Positions 13,191-21,228 of a stretch of 30,197 nucleotides of DNA are shown piece by piece. The notes below the pieces were generated by a model, which saw nothing but the letters and a program-made list of their open reading frames with translations, was not told the origin of the DNA and made no database searches. Position 1 is the first letter of the stretch. Each line of letters starts with the position of its first letter. Source of the stretch: CAVDHB01 sp963608705 (GTDB taxonomy: Bacteria; Bacteroidota; Bacteroidia; Bacteroidales; Bacteroidaceae); the NCBI GenBank assembly GCA_963608705.1, contig CAVDHB010000047.1, positions 1-30,197 of the forward strand, written 5' to 3'. The translations under genes were made by a program, and so were the position numbers.

Positions 13191-14561
13191 ATGCAAGACA
13201 TTTTCGGCTACATCGTCCAATTGGGCGCATCCGTGATGATGCCTATCATTTTCACCGTGATAGGACTATGCATCCGAATGAAGTTCGGAAAAGCTTTCAA
13301 GTCGGGACTCTACGTGGGTGTCGGTTTCGTAGGCTTGGGTGTGGTAACAGCCTTATTGACCACCAATTTCAACGATCCTCTGAAAGCCATCTCAGATCTT
13401 TACCATCTTCAACTGAACGTGTTCGACATGGGATGGCCGGCCGCAGCAGCCGTGGCTTATAACACGGCGGTAGGCGCGTTGATTATCCCTATCTGTTTAG
13501 GTGTCAACGTGCTGATGCTGCTTACGAAGACCACCCGCACCGTCAACATCGACTTGTGGAACTACTGGCACTTCGCATTCATCGGCGCCGTGGTGTATTT
13601 CATCACTGGACACAACTTGGCGTGGGGCTATTTCGCCGCTATCGTCTGCTACATCATCACGATGATATGCGCAGACTTGACCGCCCACAAGTTCCAGAAG
13701 TATTACGACTTAGACGGCATCTCCATCCCGCAGCCTTTCTGCCAGAGCATGATGCCTTTCGCCATCGTGATTAACAAGCTGCTGGACAAGATTCCCGGAT
13801 TCTCCAAGCTCGACATTGACGCAGAAGGGCTGAAGAAACGCTTCGGCGTAATCGGTGAGCCTTTGGTGTTAGGTGTCATCGTGGGTATGCTCATTGGCTG
13901 GGCCGCACAGATGGACATCAAGAAGATTCTCTTCCTCGGTATCACCATGGGAGCAGTGATGGAGTTGATTCCCCGTATCACCTCCTTGTTCATCGAAGGA
14001 TTGAAGCCTATTTCCGAGAAGACACAGGAATTGGTGAAAGACAAGTTCAAGGGCAAGAAAGTGCACATTGGCATGAGTCCGGCATTGGTTATCGGACACC
14101 CCACCACGTTGGTGGCTTCCATTATCCTGATTCCCGCCATCTTGGCCTTGGCCGTATTCTTACCTGGCAACCAGTTCCTGCCGTTGGCTTCCCTGGCTGG
14201 AATGTTCTACTTGTTCCCGCTGATTCTTCCTTATACTAAAGGTAATGTGGTGAAGACCCTCATCGTGGGTCTCGTCATCCTGGTGGTGGGACTGTATTTC
14301 GTGACCGACATGGCAGGTGACTTCACCTTGGCCGCCAATGCGGTATTCGAGGAGACCAAAGACAAAGCCGCACAGATTCCGCAAGGATTCGAGGGTGGCG
14401 CACTCGACTTCGCCTCTTCCCTCTTTGGCTGGACTATCTACCGTGGCATGAAACTTTCCTACATCGGTGCGGGAATCCTCACGCTTATCACCCTCGGCCT
14501 GATGTACTACAATCACCGCCGCATCGTGAAAGAAGACAAAGAAGCAGCAAACAATCAATAA
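13191..14561 (+). CDS. Galactitol-type PTS IIC permease homologue, without PTS partners
   Basis: 456 residues, a polytopic membrane protein of the EIIC-GAT (GatC-like) type: MQDIFGYIVQLGASVMMPII, an NTAVGALIIPICLGVNVLML segment, the loop after DLTAHKFQKYYDLDGISIPQ, and GHPTTLVASIILIP late in the protein are as expected. EIIC normally moves a sugar that EIIB phosphorylates, but no EIIA, EIIB, EI or HPr gene is in the window and Bacteroides generally lack a PTS. It therefore probably works as a secondary transporter. The exported kduI lies 23 bases downstream in the same operon, so its product or a related deoxy-hexulosonate is the best substrate guess. Confidence 0.85.
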   Translation: MQDIFGYIVQLGASVMMPIIFTVIGLCIRMKFGKAFKSGLYVGVGFVGLGVVTALLTTNFNDPLKAISDLYHLQLNVFDMGWPAAAAVAYNTAVGALIIPICLGVNVLMLLTKTTRTVNIDLWNYWHFAFIGAVVYFITGHNLAWGYFAAIVCYIITMICADLTAHKFQKYYDLDGISIPQPFCQSMMPFAIVINKLLDKIPGFSKLDIDAEGLKKRFGVIGEPLVLGVIVGMLIGWAAQMDIKKILFLGITMGAVMELIPRITSLFIEGLKPISEKTQELVKDKFKGKKVHIGMSPALVIGHPTTLVASIILIPAILALAVFLPGNQFLPLASLAGMFYLFPLILPYTKGNVVKTLIVGLVILVVGLYFVTDMAGDFTLAANAVFEETKDKAAQIPQGFEGGALDFASSLFGWTIYRGMKLSYIGAGILTLITLGLMYYNHRRIVKEDKEAANNQ

Positions 14562-14584
14562 TATTAGTACAAAATAAAAGACTA

Positions 14585-15541
14585 ATGAAGAAAGTATTAT
14601 TCGCAGCCGCCCTCTTGATGGGCGCAATGGCTGCCCAAGCTAAAATCAACTGGAAAATCCAGACGGCTTGCAATCCGCAGGACGTGAAGACGTATGACAC
14701 ACAACGCATCCGTGACGCATTCGTGATGGAGAAAGTCATGGAGCCGGACCAAATCAACTTGACGTACTCCATGTACGACCGCTTGATATTCGGTGGTGCA
14801 ATGCCGGTGAACACCACCTTGAAGATGGACACCATCGACGCTATCAAAGCTCCGTATTTCTGCTACAACCGTGAGCTGGGTGTCATCAACACCAGCAAAG
14901 GCACAGGCTATGTAACAGTAGACGGCAAGAAATACGAGCTGAAGTTCAAAGACGCTCTTTACATTGGACGTGGCAGCAAGGACATCACCTTCGCCAGCGC
15001 AGACCCGAAGAACCCGGCCAAGTTCTACCTGAACTCAGCCACGGCTCACAAGGCATACCCCACCCAGCAAATCGTCTGCAACGACGCCAAGCGCGCTAAA
15101 CAGCTGAAATGCCTTAACTCCAACAGCTTCCATGCCGGAAAGATGGAAGAGAGCAACGACCGTGTCATCAACCAGCTGATTGTGAACAACGTGCTTTCCG
15201 AGAAGAACGGTGGCAAGGGAGGTCCCTGCCAGTTGCAGATGGGGCTGACAGAGTTAGCTCCGGGTTCTGTATGGAACACCATGCCGGCGCACACGCACGA
15301 ACGCCGTGTGGAGGCTTACTACTACTTCAACCTGCCCGCAGGCAACACCATCGCTCACTTCATGGGTGAACCGAAAGAAACCCGTGTGATGTGGCTGCAC
15401 AATGAGCAGGCGGAAATGGCTCCTGAATGGAGTGTACACTGCGCTGCCGGAACGAGCAACTACATGTTCATCTGGGGCATGGCCGGAGAGAACCTCGACT
15501 ATGGCGACATGGACAAAATCAAGCCCGCAGACATGAAATAA
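14585..15541 (+). CDS. kduI: 5-keto-4-deoxyuronate isomerase with a signal peptide
   Basis: 318 residues. KduI converts 5-keto-4-deoxyuronate (DKI) to 2,5-diketo-3-deoxygluconate, a step in catabolism of unsaturated uronates released by polysaccharide lyases. The cupin zinc site is intact: H236, H238 and E243 in HTHERRVE, and H285 in SVHCAAG. Residues 1-19 (MKKVLFAAALLMGAMAAQA) form a clear signal peptide with an AxA cleavage site, and the total length exceeds the usual cytoplasmic enzyme (about 280) by roughly this leader plus a short linker. It should act in the periplasm. It follows the IIC gene by 23 bases and is closed by a strong terminator. Confidence 0.92.
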   Translation: MKKVLFAAALLMGAMAAQAKINWKIQTACNPQDVKTYDTQRIRDAFVMEKVMEPDQINLTYSMYDRLIFGGAMPVNTTLKMDTIDAIKAPYFCYNRELGVINTSKGTGYVTVDGKKYELKFKDALYIGRGSKDITFASADPKNPAKFYLNSATAHKAYPTQQIVCNDAKRAKQLKCLNSNSFHAGKMEESNDRVINQLIVNNVLSEKNGGKGGPCQLQMGLTELAPGSVWNTMPAHTHERRVEAYYYFNLPAGNTIAHFMGEPKETRVMWLHNEQAEMAPEWSVHCAAGTSNYMFIWGMAGENLDYGDMDKIKPADMK

Positions 15542-15566
15542 AGACAAACAGTCTTTCTACTATCGC

Positions 15567-15603
15567 AAGCCCTGCCGTTCACTCATGAATGGCAGGGCTT
15601 TTT
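15567..15603 (+). terminator. Intrinsic terminator of the IIC-kduI operon
   Basis: A 10-bp perfect stem (15567-15576, AAGCCCTGCC, with 15591-15600) has an inner TTCA/TGAA stem, then continues into a T-run at 15599-15603. It lies 25 bases after the kduI stop. Confidence 0.88.
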
Positions 15604-15694
15604 GATTCATCAGAAAGATAGATGCAGATGTACTTCTATACAAACTTTTCTCATAGTGATTGCATATCAAAATCTGCGTTCGTGCGTCTCACAA

Positions 15695-15766
15695 CATACG
15701 ATACACACACTCATCACATACGATACACACACTTATCACGTATGATACACACATTCATCACATACG
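15695..15766. repeat. 22-bp tandem repeat, three units plus a partial fourth
   Basis: Units start at 15695, 15717, 15739 and 15761, exactly 22 bp apart. The unit is close to CATACGATACACACACTCATCA; the third copy has CGTATGAT in place of CATACGAT and the fourth is cut after CATACG. The rest of 15604-15842, about 240 bp, shows no gene or promoter I can support. The array lies between two operons that converge (kduI plus, GNAT minus). Confidence 0.8.
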
Positions 15767-15842
15767 TTGTAAGACAACTGAATCACTGTTTAAAACAATA
15801 ATATCTAATACTCACAACTCACATACAGTGGAAAGACACCGA

Positions 15843-16322
15843 CTATAACGTCAGCACATACTCCACATCTACCCGATTGAACACCGTTTGTTCCACGGGG
15901 ATTTTCTGGAATCCCAATGACTCGTAGAGGTAGATAGCAGCGGGAAGTTTGGTGTTGGTCTCTATATACAAGGTCTTTCCCTTTCTCTTGCGAGCCTCGT
16001 CTATGACCTTCTCCACCAACAAACGCCCCAGTCCCAAGCCCTGCATCCTGGGAGTCACTGCCAGTTTCTCCAACTCAAAATCGTAGGCGGGATTATTTGA
16101 GAGAGCCAGTGCGCATACACCGCCTGGCTGTCCCTTGTACAATGCGGTGAAAATCTCACCACCCGGTTCCACAATATACCTGTATGGATCGGAGAAGAGT
16201 TTCCGATCTATGTCCTCTATGGCGAAGTACTTCGTGATCCACTCCTCGTTGAACCGCTGGAAATAAGGAGCGTACTTCGCCTCGAAAGGCACTATTTGAA
16301 TGTCGTTTGAATGCTGTTCCAT
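15843..16322 (-). CDS. GNAT-family N-acetyltransferase
   Basis: 159 residues from the ATG at 16322; an upstream TTG at 16343 is less likely. The acetyl-CoA binding motif A is seen as KLAVTPRMQGLGLGRLLVEKVIDEARK (R/Q-x-x-G-x-G/A type: QGLGLG), followed by TLYIETNTKLPAAIYLYESLGF, the motif B block. GNAT enzymes transfer acetyl groups to amines of small molecules or proteins; the acceptor cannot be named. It is the last gene on the minus strand before the convergent kduI operon, 99 bases after the acidic protein gene. Confidence 0.9.
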   Translation of the reverse strand: MEQHSNDIQIVPFEAKYAPYFQRFNEEWITKYFAIEDIDRKLFSDPYRYIVEPGGEIFTALYKGQPGGVCALALSNNPAYDFELEKLAVTPRMQGLGLGRLLVEKVIDEARKRKGKTLYIETNTKLPAAIYLYESLGFQKIPVEQTVFNRVDVEYVLTL

Positions 16323-16421
16323 CGCTGTTATATTTGTTATCAAGTGCGAATATAACCCTTTCCAGGCAAACTACACACAGCCGAACAGACTTTCAGCCGT
16401 AATATACCATGAAGATGGTAC

Positions 16422-16865
16422 TTACTCTTTCATCAGCTTGTCCAAGAACTCATCGAGGTCATTGTTCATGCCCTTGATGAAGGTATCATCCAGCAAGGCT
16501 ATCTTGTCGTCAATAAGCAGCAGCTCAGTGACAATCTCCCCCTCCGTGTCTGTCAAAAAGAGCGAGAACGGACGGAACACACCCATCTTTTCGATTTGCG
16601 GACGAATACGACGAATACATTGTTTCAACACATCGGCTGTCTGATTGTAAAAGTCCGTATCAGCCTCCGCCTCGTTCCATTCCTCCACATCCGCCCGGGC
16701 TATCTCGCCCTCGTCATTCTGGATGGACAGCGCATTGTCCTCCTCCAGCACAGGATGGAAATAAATGTCCGTCACAGGCAAATCCTCTGTGTCCGCAGGA
16801 TAATACGTTATCATCTCTTTCAGCGCATCCTCAATATGCGCAATTGACTCTTCTCCTAATTTCAT
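16422..16865 (-). CDS. Acidic hypothetical protein
   Basis: 147 residues, strongly acidic, no signal peptide and no membrane segment. I do not recognise a family. It appears to be a soluble alpha/beta protein: KLGEESIAHIEDALKEM forms a helix, and LLLIDDKIALLDDTFIKGMNNDLDEFLDKLMKE forms the C-terminal strand and helix. Codon use resembles the neighbours and the reading frame is long compared with its shadows, so it is likely real. It sits 31 bases after the DUF6340-like lipoprotein gene and could be in the same transcript. Confidence 0.7.
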   Translation of the reverse strand: MKLGEESIAHIEDALKEMITYYPADTEDLPVTDIYFHPVLEEDNALSIQNDEGEIARADVEEWNEAEADTDFYNQTADVLKQCIRRIRPQIEKMGVFRPFSLFLTDTEGEIVTELLLIDDKIALLDDTFIKGMNNDLDEFLDKLMKE

Positions 16866-16896
16866 ACCTTATACTAATAGTTTGTTGATACTCATG

Positions 16897-17916
16897 TTAT
16901 CGGTTCATCTGCCGGTTCAGCCTTCCGTCCATCTGCTGCTTACGGAGCAGCACCTTCTTGTACGACTCGATGAGCGAACGATCCCTGTGGTCTTCCTCGT
17001 CCGTAAGCTGCCACGCCACATCACACCATGAGACAGCTTCCTTCAGATTGCCTTGTATCTCGAAGAACAGGGCGGCGTTGAAAGCGGCACGCATCTTCAC
17101 GGAGAGATTCTTCTCTTCATACGCTTTTTGCCACTGTTTGAAAGCCCCCATCCAGTCATTCTTAAGCACCAGTGGCACAGCGGCCTTCAAGTATTTGTTT
17201 CCCGCACTGAAGTATACCCTGCCAGCCGACTTCCATTGCGGCACAAAACGCTTCAAAGGATTCTCCGCTATCACCTCGGCAGAGGTGTTCTTGGCCTCCT
17301 CCAACGTCAGCCTTTTCACGTCATTCCAGTAAATCGTGTCCTTGTCGGTAAATGTGTACAACGGATCTCTTCTGCCGGGCAAGTACAGACGGAAGACAGA
17401 GGAAAGCGTGGCGTCGGCATAACCCACCTGAGGCATCACTTTGACGGCAGCCTGTCCGTAGTCATAAGTCACCAGCATATCCGCCCCCAGCGTACCGGCC
17501 AAGGAGTCTACCTGAGCCTGGTCTAAGACATAACGCCCCAACGTATCTTTTTTCGTGTACAGATACCCTTCGGGACGGATGGAAAGCGCACTGTCCGCCA
17601 ATATGACCTTGCTGAAATAACGAGTGTCCGCCAGATTCTGGGCGAAAGCCTTTACGGTGCGGTATCCTCCCAAGGGCAACAGAAACGTGTTTCTGTCCTC
17701 GTAGGCTCTTCCCTCATAATGACGCAAGGGATGATAATAAAGCGAGTCCGCCACCGAGTTGTCTACCACCGCCACGGTACGCACCTCTTTCGGAACCGTG
17801 TACTCCGCAGGATGCAACTCGTCAATACTCACCGTCTGCATGGGGACGGTGCAGGCGGAAAACAGGCAAACCGCTCCTCCCGCCAGTCCTTTGAGTATGC
17901 ATAGTTTCTTCATCAT
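16897..17916 (-). CDS. DUF6340-like lipoprotein
   Basis: 339 residues. The N-terminus MMKKLCILKGLAGGAVCLFSAC looks like a lipoprotein signal with the lipidated Cys at C22, followed by TVPMQ, without the acidic stretch that marks surface-exported Bacteroides lipoproteins, so a periplasmic-facing location is likely. The body begins with an ELHPAEYTVPKEVRTVAVVDN segment and ends with a helical TPR-like repeat region (about 235-320: WMGAFKQWQKAYEEK, AAFNAALFFEIQGNLKEAVSW). This resembles the Bacteroidetes DUF6340 family; function is not known. Minus strand, 91 bases after secA with a strong hairpin in between. Confidence 0.75.
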   Translation of the reverse strand: MMKKLCILKGLAGGAVCLFSACTVPMQTVSIDELHPAEYTVPKEVRTVAVVDNSVADSLYYHPLRHYEGRAYEDRNTFLLPLGGYRTVKAFAQNLADTRYFSKVILADSALSIRPEGYLYTKKDTLGRYVLDQAQVDSLAGTLGADMLVTYDYGQAAVKVMPQVGYADATLSSVFRLYLPGRRDPLYTFTDKDTIYWNDVKRLTLEEAKNTSAEVIAENPLKRFVPQWKSAGRVYFSAGNKYLKAAVPLVLKNDWMGAFKQWQKAYEEKNLSVKMRAAFNAALFFEIQGNLKEAVSWCDVAWQLTDEEDHRDRSLIESYKKVLLRKQQMDGRLNRQMNR

Positions 17917-17936
17917 TGGTCCTCTATTTTAAGCGG

Positions 17937-17978
17937 AGAGAGGACACTCCGCACTGCTGAGTGCGGAATATCCTCTCT
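17937..17978 (-). terminator. Long stem-loop downstream of secA
   Basis: Two perfect 8-bp stems (17937-17944 with 17971-17978, and 17948-17955 with 17960-17967) are separated by a 3x3 internal loop and closed by GCTG. It is 29 bases after the secA stop. There is no proper T-run on the minus strand (CCGCTTAAAATA follows), so it may be a weak terminator or a 3' end-stabilising hairpin that lowers expression of the lipoprotein gene downstream. Confidence 0.6.
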
Positions 17979-18007
17979 TCTTGGTTATTGTCAAAATTGG
18001 AAAAGAA

Positions 18008-21000
18008 TCACTTCTCCGGCTCCACAGGCTTACCGTCTTCGTCCAACACCTCTTTCTGCTCAATGGTCTTGGGCTGTTCTTGTTCCGGTTGCTCGCTGGG
18101 AGCCTGTTCAGCCTCCGGTACCGGAATCTGCGCACGCATCAGTGTGCTTACAGACTGGTCGTTGATGGTGTTAATCATGTTGTCAAAGAGTTTCACGGAC
18201 TCCAGTTTGAAAATCAACAGCGGGTCTTTCTGCTCGTAGCTTGCGTTCTGCACGGAATGCTTCAGCTCGTCCAGCTCACGCAAGTTCTCCTTCCATCCCT
18301 CATCGATGGTATGCAGCAAGATGACCTTCTCGAACTCTTTCAACACAGACTTTCCCTCTGTCTCATAGGCTTCCTTCAACGGCACGGTAATCTGGTACAC
18401 CATCTTTCCGTCCGTAATCGGAATCATGATGTTCACATACTTCTGACCGGCACCCTCGTAGACATTCTTGATGACAGGATAAGCCACCTCGGCCACATGA
18501 GTGGTACGGCGTTTGAAGTTGGCCATCGCCTTCTGGAATACTTCCTCCTCCAGCTCATCCCGCTTCTTGCTTATCAGTTCTTCCTCGGTGAACGGCACTT
18601 CCATCGCAAGCACTTTCAAGAAGTCTTCTTTCATGTCCTCGTAGGTGTCCGTCTCGATGAACGTGGTGACACGGTTCCATATCATGTTTGCGATGTCCAT
18701 ACCGATACGCTCGCCCATCAAGGCGTGGCGACGCTTCTCGTACACCACGGTACGCTGCTTGTTCATCACGTCATCGTATTCCAGCAAACGCTTACGGATA
18801 CCGAAGTTGTTCTCCTCCACCTTGCGCTGCGCACGCTCGATAGACTTGGAAATCATGGAGTGCTCAATCATCTCTCCTTCCTTGAAGCCCAGACGGTCCA
18901 TCACACGGGCGATACGCTCGCTGGCGAACAGACGCATCAGCTTGTCCTCCAAAGACACGAAGAACACGGAAGAACCCGGGTCTCCCTGACGACCGGCACG
19001 ACCACGCAACTGACGGTCCACACGACGGCTCTCATGACGCTCCGTACCGATGATGGCCAAACCTCCCGCAGCCTTCACTTCAGGACTCAACTTAATATCG
19101 GTACCACGTCCGGCCATGTTCGTGGCGATGGTCACCGTGCTTGACTGTCCGGCCTTTGCCACAATCTCGGCCTCTTTCTGGTGGTATTTCGCATTCAGCA
19201 CCTGGTGCGGGATATGGCGCAAGGTCAACATCTTCGCCAGCATCTCGGAGATGTCCACGGAAGTCGTACCCACCAACACAGGACGGCCTTCCTTTATCAT
19301 CTTCTCGATTTCCTCGATGACGGCCTTGTATTTCTCACGCTGTGTGCGGTACACACGGTCGTTCATATCCTTACGCAGCACCGGACGGTTGGTCGGAATC
19401 TCCACTACATCCAACTTATAGATGCTCCAGAACTCGCCAGCCTCGGTGGAAGCCGTACCCGTCATACCTCCTAACTTGTGGTACATACGGAAATAGTTCT
19501 GCAAAGTGATGGTGGCGAACGTCTGTGTGGCGGCCTCCACATGCACATGCTCCTTGGCCTCCACAGCCTGGTGCAAACCGTCAGACCAACGACGGCCTTC
19601 CATGATACGTCCCGTCTGCTCATCCACAATCTTCACCTGACCATCCAACACGACATACTCGTCGTCCTTGTTGAACATGGTATAGGCTTTCAGCAACTGC
19701 TGGATGGTATGCACACGGTCGCTCTTCACGGCATAATCAGCCATGAGCTGGTCTTTCTTCTCTATCTTCTGCTCTTTCGTCAGGCTCTCGTCGTTGTCAA
19801 GCGTGGAGAGTTCGCTGGTGATGTCAGGAAGGACGAACAAGTTGGGGTCATGTACCAAGTTGGCAAGGAACTCATTTCCCTTGTCGGTCATGTCCACGCT
19901 GTTCAGCTTCTCATCCACCACGAAAAACAGCGGATTCGTCACCTCCGGCATACGCTTGTTGTTATTCTCCATGTAAATCTCTTCGGTCTTCAGCATACCT
20001 GCCTTGATGCCCGGTTCTGAGAGATACTTAATCAACGGCTTGTTCTTGGGCAACGCCTTGTGGCTGCGGTACAGTTCGAGGAAGCCCTTCTCCTGGTCTT
20101 CCTTGTTCTTGCTGGCAAGCAGTTTCTTCGCCTCGGCCAGATACTGGGTAGCCAACTGACGCTGCACATACACCAAACGTTCCACCAGCGGGCAATACTG
20201 CTCATACATCTGGTCGTCGCCCTTGGGCACAGGTCCAGAAATAATCAACGGAGTACGGGCATCGTCAATCAACACGGAGTCCACCTCATCGACAATGGCG
20301 TAATTGTGCGCCCGTTGCACGAGGTCTTCCGGCCGCATGGCCATGTTATCACGAAGGTAGTCGAAACCGAACTCATTGTTCGTACCAAAGGTGATATCCG
20401 CCTGGTAAGCCTTACGGCGGGCTTCCGAGTTAGGCTGGTGTTTGTCAATGCAGTCCACCCGCAAGCCATGGAACATATAGAGCGGTCCCATCCATTCGGA
20501 GTCACGTTTCGCCAAGTAGTCGTTCACAGTGACCATGTGCACACCGTTACCCGTCAAGGCGTTCAAGAACACCGGGAGCGTAGCCACCAAGGTCTTACCT
20601 TCACCCGTGGCCATCTCGGCAATCTTTCCTTGATGCAACACCACGCCACCGAACAGCTGCACATCGTAATGCACCATGTTCCAAGTGATTTCCGAACCAC
20701 CGGCATTCCAATGGTTCTTATAAATGGCCTTGTCGCCTTCTATGCGGATGAAATCCCTATGCTCGGCAGCCAACTGACGGTCGAAATCGTCCGCAGTCAC
20801 CACCACTTCCTCATTCTCCGCAAAACGGCGCGCCGTGTCCTTCATGATGGCGAACGCCTCCGGAAGAGCCTTGTTCAGTTCATCCTCATAGATGTCCAGC
20901 ACTTCCTTCTCCAATTTATCGATACGGTTGAAGAGTGCCTCACGGTCTTCCAGCTCGGTCTCTTCCACCTTTGCCTTCAACTCGGCGATTTGCTTCTTCT

Positions 21001-21184
21001 GCTCTTGCGCCGAACCCTGGATGGTAGCCTTCAGCTCCTCCGTCTTGGCACGCAACTCATCGTTGCTCAATTTCTGAATATCGGGATAGACAGCTTTAAT
21101 TTTTTCCACCCATGGCTGGATGAGCTTCATGTCCCTTGTAGATTTATTACCGAAAATCTTACTTAAAAACTTATTTATATCCAT
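18008..21184 (-). CDS. secA: Protein translocase ATPase SecA
   Basis: 1058 residues, the long Bacteroidota form with extra insertions (for example about 335-400 and 440-480) relative to the ~900-residue E. coli protein. SecA drives Sec-dependent export through SecYEG. Walker A is AEMATGEGKTLVATLP (about 189-204), the DEAD-like box is VDEVDSVLIDDARTPLIISG, and the second motor domain holds TNMAGRGTDIKL and QLRGRAGRQGDPGSS. One feature is odd: the C-terminus ends in an acidic, proline- and glutamine-rich tail and lacks the zinc-finger (CxCxSGKKYKxCHG) that Bacteroides thetaiotaomicron SecA carries as I recall it. No such motif appears in any frame downstream. It lies 44 bases after the pseudophosphatase gene. 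Confidence 0.97.
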   Translation of the reverse strand: MDINKFLSKIFGNKSTRDMKLIQPWVEKIKAVYPDIQKLSNDELRAKTEELKATIQGSAQEQKKQIAELKAKVEETELEDREALFNRIDKLEKEVLDIYEDELNKALPEAFAIMKDTARRFAENEEVVVTADDFDRQLAAEHRDFIRIEGDKAIYKNHWNAGGSEITWNMVHYDVQLFGGVVLHQGKIAEMATGEGKTLVATLPVFLNALTGNGVHMVTVNDYLAKRDSEWMGPLYMFHGLRVDCIDKHQPNSEARRKAYQADITFGTNNEFGFDYLRDNMAMRPEDLVQRAHNYAIVDEVDSVLIDDARTPLIISGPVPKGDDQMYEQYCPLVERLVYVQRQLATQYLAEAKKLLASKNKEDQEKGFLELYRSHKALPKNKPLIKYLSEPGIKAGMLKTEEIYMENNNKRMPEVTNPLFFVVDEKLNSVDMTDKGNEFLANLVHDPNLFVLPDITSELSTLDNDESLTKEQKIEKKDQLMADYAVKSDRVHTIQQLLKAYTMFNKDDEYVVLDGQVKIVDEQTGRIMEGRRWSDGLHQAVEAKEHVHVEAATQTFATITLQNYFRMYHKLGGMTGTASTEAGEFWSIYKLDVVEIPTNRPVLRKDMNDRVYRTQREKYKAVIEEIEKMIKEGRPVLVGTTSVDISEMLAKMLTLRHIPHQVLNAKYHQKEAEIVAKAGQSSTVTIATNMAGRGTDIKLSPEVKAAGGLAIIGTERHESRRVDRQLRGRAGRQGDPGSSVFFVSLEDKLMRLFASERIARVMDRLGFKEGEMIEHSMISKSIERAQRKVEENNFGIRKRLLEYDDVMNKQRTVVYEKRRHALMGERIGMDIANMIWNRVTTFIETDTYEDMKEDFLKVLAMEVPFTEEELISKKRDELEEEVFQKAMANFKRRTTHVAEVAYPVIKNVYEGAGQKYVNIMIPITDGKMVYQITVPLKEAYETEGKSVLKEFEKVILLHTIDEGWKENLRELDELKHSVQNASYEQKDPLLIFKLESVKLFDNMINTINDQSVSTLMRAQIPVPEAEQAPSEQPEQEQPKTIEQKEVLDEDGKPVEPEK

Positions 21185-21228
21185 TTGTCTTATTTTTTCT
21201 TAGTTTGAATGAGAATTGAACTTGTGAC

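Noticed and set aside
15660..15848. 62-residue plus-strand ORF
   Set aside because: It is mostly translation of the 22-bp tandem repeat, rich in His and Thr; no support as a gene.
16328..16336. TATATTTG on the plus strand near the GNAT start
   Set aside because: It matches the -7 element, but no plus-strand gene lies downstream; probably chance in AT-rich sequence.
17981..19144. 387-residue plus-strand ORF opposite secA
   Set aside because: It is an antisense shadow of secA, rich in His and Leu; the minus-strand SecA motifs are decisive.
20060..21166. 368-residue plus-strand ORF opposite secA
   Set aside because: It is another antisense shadow with the same composition bias and no family motif.
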